DNA from: Verrucomicrobiia bacterium
Lineage (GTDB): Bacteria > Verrucomicrobiota > Verrucomicrobiia > Verrucomicrobiales > Akkermansiaceae
Length of the DNA: 64,000 nucleotides
Direction: 5' to 3'
NCBI GenBank assembly: GCA_947462875.1
Contig: CANHQJ010000002.1
Coordinates: 1 to 64,000 of the forward strand
Position 1 is the first letter of the stretch; every line of letters starts with the position of its first letter. The notes under the pieces were generated by a model, which ran no database searches, had not been told where the DNA came from, and worked only from the letters and a program-made list of their open reading frames with translations. Below, in pieces: positions 1 to 11,500 of the stretch. Both the position numbers and the translations under genes were made by a program.

Positions 1-53
1 CTTGCGCGCATCTTCTTTGTGTATTCTTCGATGCTTTTTTCACTCATACTCAT
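1..53 (-). CDS. 5' end of a gene running off the left edge, probably an IS transposase
   Basis: On the minus strand an open frame starts at ATG 53 (or ATG 47) and runs off the window, giving M-S-M-S-E-K-S-I-E-E-Y-T-K-K-M-R-A. Only 17 codons are visible, so no domain can be identified. The sequence just upstream (64-144) holds two copies of a direct repeat of the kind found at IS ends. The N-terminus (acidic, then a basic KKMRA stretch) resembles the start of integrase-core transposases as I remember them. The transposase call is inference; only the open frame and the adjacent repeat are seen. Confidence 0.4.
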   Translation of the reverse strand, partial: MSMSEKSIEEYTKKMRA

Positions 54-63
54 GGCTGGCGCC

Positions 64-144
64 ATGGTGTCTCTATTTATGAGGCAACGGCACTCTCCCA
101 GTCACTCATGGAAATATTTATGGTGTCCGCTTCAATGAGGCAAC
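64..144. repeat. Two direct repeats, likely terminal binding sites of an insertion sequence
   Basis: The pattern ATGGTGTC-N7-ATGAGGCAAC occurs at 64-88 and again at 120-144, 56 bp apart, with all 18 fixed positions identical. It lies between a minus-strand gene that starts at 53 and the plus-strand gene at 213. Repeated subterminal motifs of this kind are typical transposase-binding sites, and the decayed element at 40326-41638 has a comparable arrangement. The IS boundary is probably near 144-160. Confidence 0.5.
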
Positions 145-173
145 ACGCAGGCACCGTGATTTTCTCAATTCAC

Positions 174-203
174 TTGGCAAGTGCTTGGGGATGCTGCTAG
201 CGT
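174..203 (+). promoter_or_regulatory. Sigma-70-type promoter with -10 box very close to the start codon
   Basis: TTGGCA (174-179), an 18-bp spacer, then TAGCGT (198-203). The ATG of the next gene is at 213, so a start point about 7 nt past the -10 box leaves only a few nucleotides of leader. The same TTGGCA-N18-TAGCTT pattern precedes the gene at 48862, which supports the call. Confidence 0.5.
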
Positions 204-212
204 GGCGTCGTC

Positions 213-1610
213 ATGAGTGATTTTTCTCCTGTGGAAGCAAAAATGAAGGCGGCGGCGGTATCGCATGCGGCGATCGAGGCGTTTCGTCGGAACTTCGGCG
301 CACTGGTGCGGCAGGAGTCCGGCCTGATCGAAGAGGCCGCGATCGCTCCGGCGCAAGGTTTGCCGGATTGGGGGAAAATTTCCGCGACGGCGGCCGAGCC
401 GGCGGCTTCGCTGTTAGGGCAAGTGGTGGTGATCAAGCTCAATGGCGGACTCGGCACCAGCATGGGGCTGCAAGCGGCGAAGAGCCTGCTGGCGGTGCGC
501 AATGGCGCGAACTTTCTCGACATCATGGTGCGCCAGATCCAGCACCTGCGCGAGGTCAGTGGGGAAAAGGTGCGCTTGCTCCTGATGAACAGTTTTAACA
601 CCAGCGATGACACCCTGGCGCACTTGCAGCGGTATCGCGAGCAGGGTTTTGCCGATGCGGCGGAAGTGGAGCTGATGCAGAATCAGGTGCCGAAACTGGA
701 TGCCGCCACGCTGGCTCCCGTTTCCTGGCCGCAGGACCCGGAGCTGGAATGGTGCCCACCGGGTCACGGTGACTTGTATCCGGCACTGGTCGGCAGCGGT
801 TGGCTGGAGCGCCTGCTCGCGGCGGGGGTGAAGTATGCGTTTGTATCGAACTCGGACAATCTGGGCGCGGTGATGGAGCCGGCCTTGTTAGAATATTTCG
901 CACAGAGCGGTGCGCCGTTTCTGATGGAAGTGACGCGCCGCACCAGCGCCGACCGCAAGGGAGGCCACCTCGCGGTGCGCCAGGCGGATGGGCAACTCCT
1001 GCTGCGCGAAGTGGCACAGTGCCCCGCAGCGGATCTTGAGGAATTCCAAAATATCGAAAAACACCAGTATTTCAATACGAACAATCTGTGGCTGCGTCTG
1101 GATGCCTTGCGCGATTTGTTGGCGCAGTGCGATGGCGTTTTGCCGCTGCCGATGATCGTGAATCGCAAGACGGTGGATCCGCGCGATAAAAACTCCACGC
1201 CGGTGATCCAACTGGAAGTCGCGATGGGTGCCGCGATCGAGTGCTTTGCGGGAGCGGCCGCCATCGAGGTGCCGCGCAGTCGATTCGCGCCAGTGAAGAC
1301 CAGTGCGGACCTTTTCAGCCTGCGATCGGATGCCTACGAGATCGGCAAGGACGGTCGCGTGATGCTGCGCGCCGAACGCCAGGGTGTGCCGCCCGATGTG
1401 GTGATGGATGACGGCTACAAATTGGTGGACGCCATCGAGGGCATCGGTATGCCTTCCCTCATCGGCTGTGATCGTCTGGAAATCAAAGGCCCCGTGCGTT
1501 TTGCCGAGGGCGTGGTGGTGGAGGGCAAGGTCGCGATCGAAAATACGGCCGCCACCGCCTGCGTGGTGCCCGCTGGCGTTTACCGCGATACCACCCTGCG
1601 CCTTGCCTAA
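213..1610 (+). CDS. UTP--glucose-1-phosphate uridylyltransferase (UGP2/eukaryotic-type)
   Basis: 465 aa, cytoplasmic. It makes UDP-glucose from UTP and glucose-1-phosphate, feeding glycan, trehalose or envelope polysaccharide synthesis. The nucleotide-binding loop KLNGGLGTSMG is at residues 75-85 and is followed by a conserved lysine (K90) and VRNGANFLDI. A central NSDNLGA and a FNTNNLW segment match the UGP2/UDP-sugar pyrophosphorylase family rather than bacterial GalU. Length matches the family. ATG 213 is chosen because the promoter box ends at 203 and homologous sequence begins soon after. No Shine-Dalgarno sequence is present. The exact sugar (glucose versus N-acetylhexosamine) rests on overall similarity. 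Confidence 0.88.
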   Translation: MSDFSPVEAKMKAAAVSHAAIEAFRRNFGALVRQESGLIEEAAIAPAQGLPDWGKISATAAEPAASLLGQVVVIKLNGGLGTSMGLQAAKSLLAVRNGANFLDIMVRQIQHLREVSGEKVRLLLMNSFNTSDDTLAHLQRYREQGFADAAEVELMQNQVPKLDAATLAPVSWPQDPELEWCPPGHGDLYPALVGSGWLERLLAAGVKYAFVSNSDNLGAVMEPALLEYFAQSGAPFLMEVTRRTSADRKGGHLAVRQADGQLLLREVAQCPAADLEEFQNIEKHQYFNTNNLWLRLDALRDLLAQCDGVLPLPMIVNRKTVDPRDKNSTPVIQLEVAMGAAIECFAGAAAIEVPRSRFAPVKTSADLFSLRSDAYEIGKDGRVMLRAERQGVPPDVVMDDGYKLVDAIEGIGMPSLIGCDRLEIKGPVRFAEGVVVEGKVAIENTAATACVVPAGVYRDTTLRLA

Positions 1611-1702
1611 GCCGGCCCTGCACGCGGCCGCCGGAGCATTCCGTCATCTTGCCGCTTGCATAATCCTGAAATTTTGCCAAAAACACCTCACGCAACCGAT
1701 TT

Positions 1703-2203
1703 ATGAAGCCTCACGAAATTTACAAAGCCATTGACCCCGCGATCGTAACCCAAATGCTGGACTGGTTCCGCTCGAACGATAAAAACGTTTACAAGCACTG
1801 CGTCGCCACCTTGGCCAACGCCCGTAAACTTCGTCCGGTCTTCGTCGCGAAAAAATCGATGGCGGATCAGTACAAGTGGATTTTGCAAACCCTGCAACTT
1901 CGCGCCTCCGACACGCTGGGCGAGCACTTGCTGCAGGCCTGGTTCATGGCGGGTCATCAGGCCATGCTCGGCACCTTCTGCGATGCTCTCGGCATTCTTC
2001 ACGATGGCAAAGGCTCCATCCACGGCGACCTTCCCAAGGCGCTGGACGATGCCCGACTGGATGCCGGCATCGAAAAACTCTTGCAGGACAACGAGCCGAA
2101 GATCGTCGCTCTTTACCTTCACGTTTTCAACATGCAGCAGGACGGTGGCTGGGACAATCTGAGCCAGCGTCTCGCCAACAATCCGCATCTCGCGCTCGCC
2201 TGA
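1703..2203 (+). CDS. Conserved hypothetical protein
   Basis: 166 aa, soluble and largely helical by composition, beginning MKPHEIYKAIDP. No signal peptide, membrane segment or recognisable catalytic motif. It lies 92 bp after the uridylyltransferase and ends 27 bp before the next small gene, so the two small genes probably share a transcript. No Shine-Dalgarno sequence precedes the ATG. I do not recognise the family. Codon use and GC content match the neighbours, so it looks like a native gene. Confidence 0.7.
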   Translation: MKPHEIYKAIDPAIVTQMLDWFRSNDKNVYKHCVATLANARKLRPVFVAKKSMADQYKWILQTLQLRASDTLGEHLLQAWFMAGHQAMLGTFCDALGILHDGKGSIHGDLPKALDDARLDAGIEKLLQDNEPKIVALYLHVFNMQQDGGWDNLSQRLANNPHLALA

Positions 2204-2230
2204 GTGCGGTGCTGCCGGGCACCATCTTCC

Positions 2231-2503
2231 ATGTCTGACATTCTCAAGGGTCTGCTGCAAGCGGTGGACGAGCAGTTGCGCTCGCCGCAGACACCCTATG
2301 TCAAGGCGACGTATGACCGGCTGCGGGCCTCGGGGATGAGCGATGAGCAGACGCGCGAGGAAATCGCCGACTGTCTCGGGGAGGAGCTGGATGAAATGCT
2401 GCGGCAGAATCGCGGCTTCGATGAAACGCTCTACAAAAAAATGCTAGAGGCCCTGCCTTGGAACGAAGACCCGGATACGGGCAACGATCTGGATCGCTTG
2501 TGA
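2231..2503 (+). CDS. Small conserved hypothetical protein
   Basis: 90 aa, acidic and helical (for example SDEQTREEIADCLGEELDEM). The start is placed at ATG 2231 (MSDILKGLL...). An in-frame upstream start at 2204 would add nine unlikely residues (MRCCRAPSS). It follows the 166-aa gene by 27 bp on the same strand. The pattern of a short acidic protein ending in LPWNEDPDTGNDLDRL is not one I can assign to a function. No membrane segment. Confidence 0.68.
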   Translation: MSDILKGLLQAVDEQLRSPQTPYVKATYDRLRASGMSDEQTREEIADCLGEELDEMLRQNRGFDETLYKKMLEALPWNEDPDTGNDLDRL

Positions 2504-2594
2504 GGTGATTGTTTTGTCAGCGCGCACAGTGAGGGTAAATTGACGCTTGGTGTGGTTTTGACGTCGGATCTTTCCGGTAGCGGCTGAGACGTCG

Positions 2595-5500
2595 CTACGG
2601 TGTCTGAACGGTGACGCGGACGTAGGTCGGTTTCCGGGAGCCGCCGCCAGCGATGGGGACGGAGCTGGGGAAGGGCACGGAAACGGCATCGATGGGGCCG
2701 GGGTTTTGCGTGGCATCGCCGGAGAGCACGGTGGGGGCGGTTTGGCTGGCGGTCCAGTGGCTGAGATCCGCGCTGAACTCTACGATGTAGGTGAGGCCGG
2801 CGGCGATGTGGTCTTTGCGGCGGGTGAAGATGGCGCGGAAATCATCGGCTCCTCCCGCGGCGAGATTTTTTACGATCGGCGGTCCGGCGGAACTGACGGC
2901 TCCGCCCGCGACATAGCTCAGCGTCTGACCGCCTGCCTTGGGATCGGTGCCGAAGGCGAATTCCTGCAGGTTGTTGAGGGTGTCGCCATCGGGGTTTGCT
3001 TCTGGTGATTGAGTTGTGCCCCCCAGGTCGTTGTTTTCTGTCCAGTTCTGATAGAGACTCAGCACATCAAAAGTGGCGCTGCCGGTGGATCCTGCGCCGT
3101 CATGGACCGTGAAGGTGAGAGCGTTTCCGGCAAGACTCGGGGTGATGCTGACGCCTGTGAGCACGCCGTTTGTGAAACTTGACGATGTTCCGGTGATGCC
3201 TGCCGTGCCGCCGTAGGTGACGGTGCCGTTGAAGCTGGTGACGGTGTTGTCAGAGGCATCCTTCGCGGTAATGGAGATGCCGCTGATGGTGCTGCCGATC
3301 GCCGCTTGGGCGGGGATGCCGGTGATGGCAAAGCTGGCGACGGGAAGACTGGTCCACTGCGCGAAGAGGGTGTGGTTTTGTGCAGTGGTGACGGTGGTGG
3401 TATCGTTGACAAGGGTGCCTCCCGATGCGGCGGTGAACCATCCGCTGAAAATGTATCCGGAGCGGGTGGTGCTGGCGAGGGGGCCGTAGGCGGCATCGTA
3501 GGTGACCTCCCTGGTCGCGGGGACGGCGGTCGTGCCGCCATTGGCATCAAAGGTGATGGTGTAGTTGTCAGGTGTCCACTGGGCGAACAGCGTGTGGTTT
3601 TCCGCATCGTCCACAAGGGTGGTCGCGCTGATCGGGAGGCCGCCGGAGGGTTCGGTAAACCAGCCGTTGAAGGTGTAGCCGCTGCGGGTGGTGGTGGCGA
3701 GAGGACCGTAGGCGGCATCGAATGTGACGGCTTTGCCCGCAGGGCTGGGTGTGCTGCCGCCGTTGGCATTGAAGGTGACGGTGTAGGTGGCAGGGGTCCA
3801 TCGGGCGAACAGGGTTAGCGGTGCGGTGATGGTGACGGTGGTGAAGGGTGTGACCTGGATGCCGCCCGTCGCCGCGGTGAACCAACCCGTAAACTGGTAG
3901 CCCGTGCGGCTCGTGGAGGGAAGGGTGCCATAGACGGAACCGTAGGTGGCTTGTTGGCTCGTGGGGCTGGGTGTCTCGCCACCGTTGGCATCAAAGGTGA
4001 CGGTGTAACTTTCAGGCGTCCACTGGGCGAACAGCGTCTGGTTGCCGCTGGTGGTGACGATGGTGGCAGTGGTGACCTGTGTGCCGCCGCTCGCGGCGGT
4101 GAACCAGCCGTTGAAGGTGTGGCCGGTGCGGCTCACCGTGGCGAGGGTGCCGTACGGGGTGCCATAGGTGATTGGCTGGGTGGCGGGGCTTGGCGAACCG
4201 CCGCCGTTGGCATCGTAAGTGAGGGTGTAGGTGTTAGGCGTCCACTGCGCGTAGAGCGTGTGATTTTCCGCAATCGCTGCGGTGCTGGCAGTGGTGATGA
4301 GGGTGCCGCCGGTGGGCGCGGTGAACCAACCGGCAAAGGTGTGGCCGGTGCGGCTGACGGTAGCGAGCGGGCCGTAGGGCGCATCGAAGGTCACTTGTTT
4401 GTTCGCCTGGCTTGGCGAGTCGCCGCCGTTCGCGTCAAAGGTCACGGTGTAGGTGTTTACCGTCCAACGGGCGAACAGGCTGAGGGCGGCGTTGGGCGTA
4501 TAGGTGGCACCTTCGGCGAAGCTGGTGCCGAAACCATCATCGGCCGTGTTCCAGCCGCTGTAGGTGTAGCCGGTGCGGGCGAGGTTTCCGGTATTGCTGG
4601 CGAGGGTGAGCGGCACATCGCTGAGTTTGATCTGATTGGCGGGAGGGTTGCCGGTGGTGGCGTTATTGGTGTTGTAGGAAATGAGGAAGCCGCCGCTCGC
4701 CGTGCCGGCAATGCTCCAGTTGTAGGGATTTTCGTTAGGGTCGTTGTTGGCGATGGAGAGATTGGCCGACCAGGCACCGGGGGTGCCGGGGGTAACGGTA
4801 ACGACGAGATGCGTGGTATTTCCCGCGGCGACGCTGGAGGCGGGCTGGGTAGTCACGAGCACCGTGCAGTTGATAGCGCCGCTGACGCTGATGGGCGTGG
4901 TGAGTGAGAGGGGAGCGTTGCCGAGGTTGGCGATGGCGTAGGTGAGCGCAGTGCCGCTGCCGGGGATGCTCACAGGGATGGAGTCGCTGCCACCGTCCGC
5001 CATGGCATCGCCGCCGCGAGTGACCTCCATTTCGGCAACTTGCGGGTTTTGGGTGTAGACGACCGTGAGTTTCGGATGATTGACCGAGGTGCCGCTCTCT
5101 TTGCTGTGGAATTCGATGAAATTGGTTGGTGCTCCTGCGACGGTAGTGGTGAGTCCAAAGCCGAAATTGTTCACTGGCGTATTGACCCAGTTCTGTAGGG
5201 CCGCGATGCCGGCGGGGTTGAGGGGAATGTTGTTTGTTCCGCTGGCGGTGACATTGACACTGCCAAGGGAAGTGGCACCGATGTTGGCGCTCATGTTGTT
5301 CCATGTCGCGCTGCCGGTTCCGCTTTCGGTCCACGAGGCGGCGGCGGCAACGAGGTTTGTCGTGCCGGTTACGGTGTTGTTTTTCACGAGGCTCAGGGTC
5401 GCGGATTGCACCGTGGCATCGGCAGGAATGCTTGTCAGGTCAAAGCGAACCAGGCCGTGACGCCGGTTGTTGTTCCGATCGTGAATGCTGAACGTCGCCG

Positions 5501-8500
5501 CGGTGCCGTAGTTGGTATCTGCGGAACCCTGGTTGAGCCATGTGTCGGCAACGGGAGTCAACGAGACGGAAGTGGATGCCTGGGCGACGCCATAGATGGT
5601 CCAGAGGTAGGGATTTTCATCGGCATCATTGTTCGGCAGTGAGACGGAAAAACTCCAGGCTCCGGCAGCGGTGGGGGTGACGCTGAGGACCAGATTCGAG
5701 GTAGCCCCCGGTGCGACGGTCGAGGCTGGTTGGGTGGTGATGTTCACCGTGCAATTGGTGGACGCGGGGATGACGGCGCTGCCGAGGGAGAGATCGAAAT
5801 TTCCGCTATTCGAGATCGTGTAGGTGAGGGAGGTGGCGCTGGCGGCGGTGGTGCCGGAGAGGGAATCATAGGCTCCGATGGCGATGGGTGCGGTGCCGCG
5901 GGTGATGGCGATCTCGGCAACGCCTATGGTCCACTGTGCATAAAGCGTGTGGTTGCCGGGAGTGGTGACGGTCGTGGCAGCGTTGATGGGGGAACCGCCG
6001 GTGGGGGCGGAGAACCAACCGTTGAACACATAGCCCGGACGGGAAACGGTCGCGAGAGTGCCATAGGCTGCGGTGAAGGTGACGGACTTGCTGATGGGGT
6101 TCGGAGTGTTTCCGCCGTTCGGATCGAAGGTGACGGTGTAGGAATTGGCTGTCCACTGGGCGTAGAGAATGACGGCGGCATTGACCGAATAGGTGGCTCC
6201 TGCCAGGTAGGTTGTGCCCGAGCCATCGGCCTGCGTATTCCATGAGGAAAACGTGTAACCGGTGCGAACAAGAGTGCCGGGACCGGACAGGGTGAGATTG
6301 ATGTTTTCCGTTTTGATCTGATCATTGGGCGCGGTGCCGGAAGTGCTTCCATTGCCATTGTAGCTGACCGTGTATGTGGCGGGAGGCACCACCGTGAGCG
6401 AGGCGGAGCGGGTGGTGTTGCCAATGCCGTTCGTGGTGTTGGCGAACGTGACCGTATCGGTATATTGACCTTCCGCGAGGGAGCTGGCGCTGGCATTGAG
6501 GGAGACTGTCACGGAAGTGGTGGCGCCGCCCGCAAGCGAGCCGGAGCTGGCGCTGAGGTTGAGCCAGGAAGCGGTTTTGGCAGCGGTCCAGTTCAACGAA
6601 GAGGAGCCTGTATTGGTGAGTGTGTAAATGAGCGAAGAGGGCGTGAAGGAGGAGCTGCCGACGAGACCGGAGGAGACCAGATTGTCCGTGGGCGTCACTT
6701 CCAGTGTTCCCGGGATGGGCCCGCCTGCGGTGGTGACAGTGAGTACGAGATCGTTGCCCACAGTGGCAACCGAAGCGACCCAGCCGACGGGAAGATTGAG
6801 AGTTGCGGGGGCATTGCCGAAGATGCCGCCGGGGGCGGTGAGAAGAACGTAGCTGCCGGGTGCCGCGCCGCCGGGTGTGGTGATGGTGAGTGTGGAGGTG
6901 CCGGAGAACGTGAGGGTGCGGGTAGCGGCGAGCTCGAGTTTGTCGTGGCTTGCGGAGGGCGTGCTGATGTCGAATTCCAGAAGGCCTCCTGAGGCGACGG
7001 TCGCATTGCCGCCGAGGATGCCGGTGCCGCCGAGAGTGGCGTTGGCGGCGACGTTGACCAATCCGGTGGCAGCGGATTGGTCGCCGTTGATGAAGAGTTT
7101 TCCGGCGTTGATGGCGGTGGCGCCGGTGTGGCTGTTAGAGCCGGTGAGCACCCAGGTGCCGGTTCCGTTTTTGGTGAGGGTGGCCTCATTGGTGGTGCCG
7201 CTGTTGTTCGTCAAGGCACCGGCGAAAATGTTAGAGCCGGCATTGTTTCCGGTGAGCACGAGTTTGCGGATCGTGTTGCTGGTGGATACGTTCTTCAGGC
7301 TGTCGGGGTGCGAATAATGGATCGGCCCGGTGCCCGAGGCATCGAGGGTGATGGTGCCCGATGTGAGTGCCCGTGCGGAGATGAGACCACTCATGGTTTG
7401 ACCGGGACCGGTGTAGCGCAAAGTGGCGGTGCTGGTGGTCTGGTTGAAAACGATGGGGTTGGCTCCACCCGCTGAGGCATACGATAGTGTTCCGGCAGCG
7501 CTGGTGGTGGAGTTGAGAGTGATGGCTCCGCTGAACGTGTTGGCAGGGTTGCTCAAATTCCAGGTGCCGGTGCCGTTTTTGGTGATCGACAGATTGCCGA
7601 TGACGCCGGTCACGGTCACGGCCGCGCCGAGGCTGCCGGAATTGGTGGTGGCGGCGCTGAGGGTGACCTGGTTGGTGGCGGCATCGATCGCGGTAACCGT
7701 GGTGCCCAGCGGGATGTTGGGTCCGGAAATGGCCGCGCCGACCTCGATCCCGCTGACGGAAGCGAGAGTGATGGTGGTGGCTCCGGTGGCATAGCCTGCG
7801 GCAAGAACGGTGGAGCCGATGGTGGGCGTGGGGCTGTCACCGATGACTCCGGCGAAGGTGCCGAGTCCCGCGCCGGTGCCGCCGAAGTTGAGGATTTTCG
7901 AACCCCCGCCGCTGAAAAGAAGGTCCGACTGAATGGTGAGGGCTTGCGAACTGTTGTTGTTGATGGTGGGGAACGCGTTGCTCGTGCCGGCCAATTCGAT
8001 GCGGCGGTTGCTGAGCACGATCGGAGCAACCGTGCCGCTGCCGATGTTGAGGATATGGCTGTTGACATTGTTGCCCGTGGTGCCGACGAGGCCGAAGCGG
8101 ATGTTTCCCGCGCCCGGTGTGGTGGAATCGGCGAGGCTGCTGAGGGTGATCGTGCCGTTGCGGACAGTGGTGTTGGTGGTGTAGGCGCGATATTCGATGA
8201 CACCGGTGAACGAATTTCCGGTGCCGTTCAGGTTCAGCGTCTGATCGCCGCCATTGGTGCCAAGACCTAACAAAATGCCGCCATCCGCGCCGGTGACATT
8301 GCCGTTCACCGTGAGCGAGCCGACGTTGGTATCGATCGTGAGCAGACTGCCATTGTTGAGTGTGATGCCCGGACAGGTGGGGGCGACGGTGGTGGCGCCA
8401 CCGAGGGAGATGGTGGCGCTGTTATTGACGGTGATGGGATTGTTGCCGAACTGGTTGCTGCCGGCGATGGATTGTACGGCGAGGACACCGCCATTGAGCA

Positions 8501-11500
8501 CGATGCCGCCCGTGAAGTTGTTGGTGTTGTTGTTCAGCGCCAGGGTGCCGGCACCGTCTTTCTGGAGGCCGTTGTTTCCGCTGATCTGGCTGGAGATGGC
8601 GAGGGTGCGGCCGGACTGGGTCACATCGATCACCGGGATGCCCGACGTGCGCGACAAGGTGAGGGTGTTGGCACCGGAGAGGGTGAGATTGTTCGAGGAA
8701 GTGGTGGAATCGGTAAAGGTGATGTTGCCGATGGTGCGGGGCGTATCGAGAGTGACGGTTTGGTTTGCCGTGATGTTCGGCGTGAAGAAGGCGGTGCTGT
8801 CGGTGCCCGAGGCGATGATGCCGCCGGACCAGTTCGTGCCGGTACTCCAGTTGAAAGGCCCGGCCGTGGTCGGCAGCCAGGCACCATTTCCGCCAGCAGC
8901 CCATTTTGCGAACAGGGTGACGGAGGCATTGGCTGTGTACGTTGCCCCCACGGGATAGTCAGTGCCGGATCCATCGGCAGCGGTATTCCAACCGGCGAAG
9001 GTAGCGCCGCTCTTGATGAGATTGCCGGAGTTGGAGGCGAGGGTGAGCGGGGTATCGAGAAGCTTGGTTTGCGCGGCGGGTGCTGTTCCCAAGGTATTGC
9101 CGTTGCCGTTGTAACTGACGTTGTAGGCGATGACGAGGGTGTCACTCGCGGAGCCGGTGTGATTGGGCTCGGTAATGGTGACGGCCACGCTGTAGGTGCC
9201 GGCATTGATCGGAGCGGTGGATGAGCCATTGTAAGTGACAGCATAGGCGACAGCTGGCGTGGTATTGACGGTCACCGGTTTTGGGGCACCATCAAAGTAC
9301 TGCAGCAGGTTGCTGATGGCGATCGCTACGGGGATGGGGGATACGGTGAGATTGACGGCGCGGGTGGTGGTGCCGTTGTTGTTCGTGGTGTTGGTGAACG
9401 TCAGGGTGTCGGAATAAGTGCCGGGTGTGAAGGAGTTGGGAATGGCATTGAGCGTGACGGTCACCACGGTGCTGGCACCCGGCGCGAGGCTCCCGGAGAC
9501 GCCGCCGAGGTCGATCCAGTTTGCCGTTTTTTCGGCGGTCCAGTTGATGCTGGTGCTGCCGATGTTCGTTAGGGTATATGCCTTCGAGGGCGGCGTGAAG
9601 GATCCGCCATACGTGCCTGCGGGTTCGTAGTTTTCGGCAGTGACGGCGAGGGTGCCAAGCGGCACACCGGTGCCGGTGAGCGTGATGTCGAAGGGGTTTT
9701 CATCCAGATCATCGCTGGCAATCTGGAGCGAGGCCGTGCGCGCGCCGCTGCCGCCGGGGGTGAAAGTGACGGTGAACGTCGTGCTGGCACCCGGCGCCAG
9801 AGTGGTGGTGCTCAGAGAGCCGAGCGTGAAATCGGAGCTGTGCAGGCCTGACTTCGACAATGCCAGACCGGATAGGGTGGCCTGTCCGGTATTGCGAATT
9901 GTGAATGTGCGGGGCGTTCCGGAATTTCCGAGGTTGACCGAACCGCAATCCACTGAGGAACTGCCATCGGTGAGGTTGTTGCTGGCGGGCTGTTCGACCA
10001 CGATTTCCGGTTGCCTGTCGGGGATGATGCCGGTGATGGTGTATTGACCGACGGAGCCGTAAACGGTGTAGCCATTGCGGGGGCTGGCGAGCGGATTGCC
10101 CGCGCCCACGGGCTTGACGGCGAGAAAGTAGGTGCCGCCCGTCACCGTGCGGGAAATGGAGGCGTTGACCTGATCCGCGGGATTGTGGGAAGTGATGAGA
10201 TTTTGCGCGCTATCATACAGTTCTAACAGAATATCGAGATTGCCGCCCCAGGTGCTGGTGTCGGAACGGAAACCCGCGGCATTGAGCGTGATGGTACCCG
10301 GGCCGCTGACGAAGGTGAAAAAATCAGGGTCGTTGGTCCTTTCGATGAGGCCTGCTTGGTTGACAGTGGCGTTTGCCAGGGTGGTGGCGGTGCCGAATGT
10401 GTTGCCGTGGTCATCGGTGCGGTAGGGGAGTTTTCCGGAGATGATGGCCAAGTCGTCCTGTGTCTGGCTGCCATCGAGATACTCGGAAGCCTTGGACCAC
10501 TGGGTCACATTGCGGCCGTAGCCTGTGCCCATGATGGGTCCCCATGAAGGCGCGACCCCGCTCACACCATTGTGACCGCCGTAGTATTCGGTGGGTGATG
10601 CGCCGCCCAAGCCATCGTGCGACAATCCCAGATTATGCCCGAACTCATGGGTGCCGGCTTCGGTGGCATTTGCCGCATCGTAGTCCAAGGTAAAGGCCGG
10701 TTGGTAGCGCGAAAAATAATCGGTTCTCCCCCAAACGTTAACGTATGCCACACCACCGGAACCATTATGTGGCAGCGCGACATTATTCTTGTCAACGGAG
10801 GGAGTGAACAGATTCCAGCCGACCACATTTCTGCTGCCCGTGTAGCGGACGGTGTTGGTGTTTTCCGGATCATAAAAATAATCCGTGGTTACGTTGATGT
10901 CGAAGGGCGCATAATCCTCGACGGTGCGCTCCCAGATGCGGCGGATTTCGGCCTGCTCGGCATCGCTGAAAGTGGTCGGGTCCCCATCTTTGTCGTAGGG
11001 CTTGCAGTCCCAGCTGGTGACTGCGTAGCTGGTGTTCCATTGTTTGCCTGAAACGATCGCTCCATTGAAATCGAGATAGACGTGGCGGGTGGAACCTGGT
11101 CGGGAATTGTAGGCGGGAGGAGTGCTGATCGGAACAGGTGCGGCAGCAGGCACGATCGGGGCTGCGGAGGAATCCGCCTCGGGGGCGCTGGCAGCCTCGG
11201 GTGATTTTTCGGGCGCGGGGGCCTCTGTGGGTTCGTGGTGGTGATCGTGATTCTCGCAGCCTTCGCATCCTCCTTTGGGGCAAAGGATGTATATGCCGCC
11301 GCCGTCATCGACACGCATGTGCTTGGCCGCATCCAGCGTGTGGAAATCGATGGTGTGAAGCCACTGCATCGCGATGGCTCGCGTTTGGGGATTCAGAGCG
11401 AGCAGCTTTTTCTTCAGTTCCCCCGCTGGCAGTTCCTCCAGGGTGAATGGATTTTTTTTGCCAAAGAATGGTTTTGGATCTCGCTGCTGGGCGTGGAGTG

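Noticed and set aside
3951-4907. Plus-strand Gly/Val/Ala-rich frames across the giant protein gene
   Set aside because: They mirror the repeated InlB and autotransporter segments in another frame; no start context or domain.
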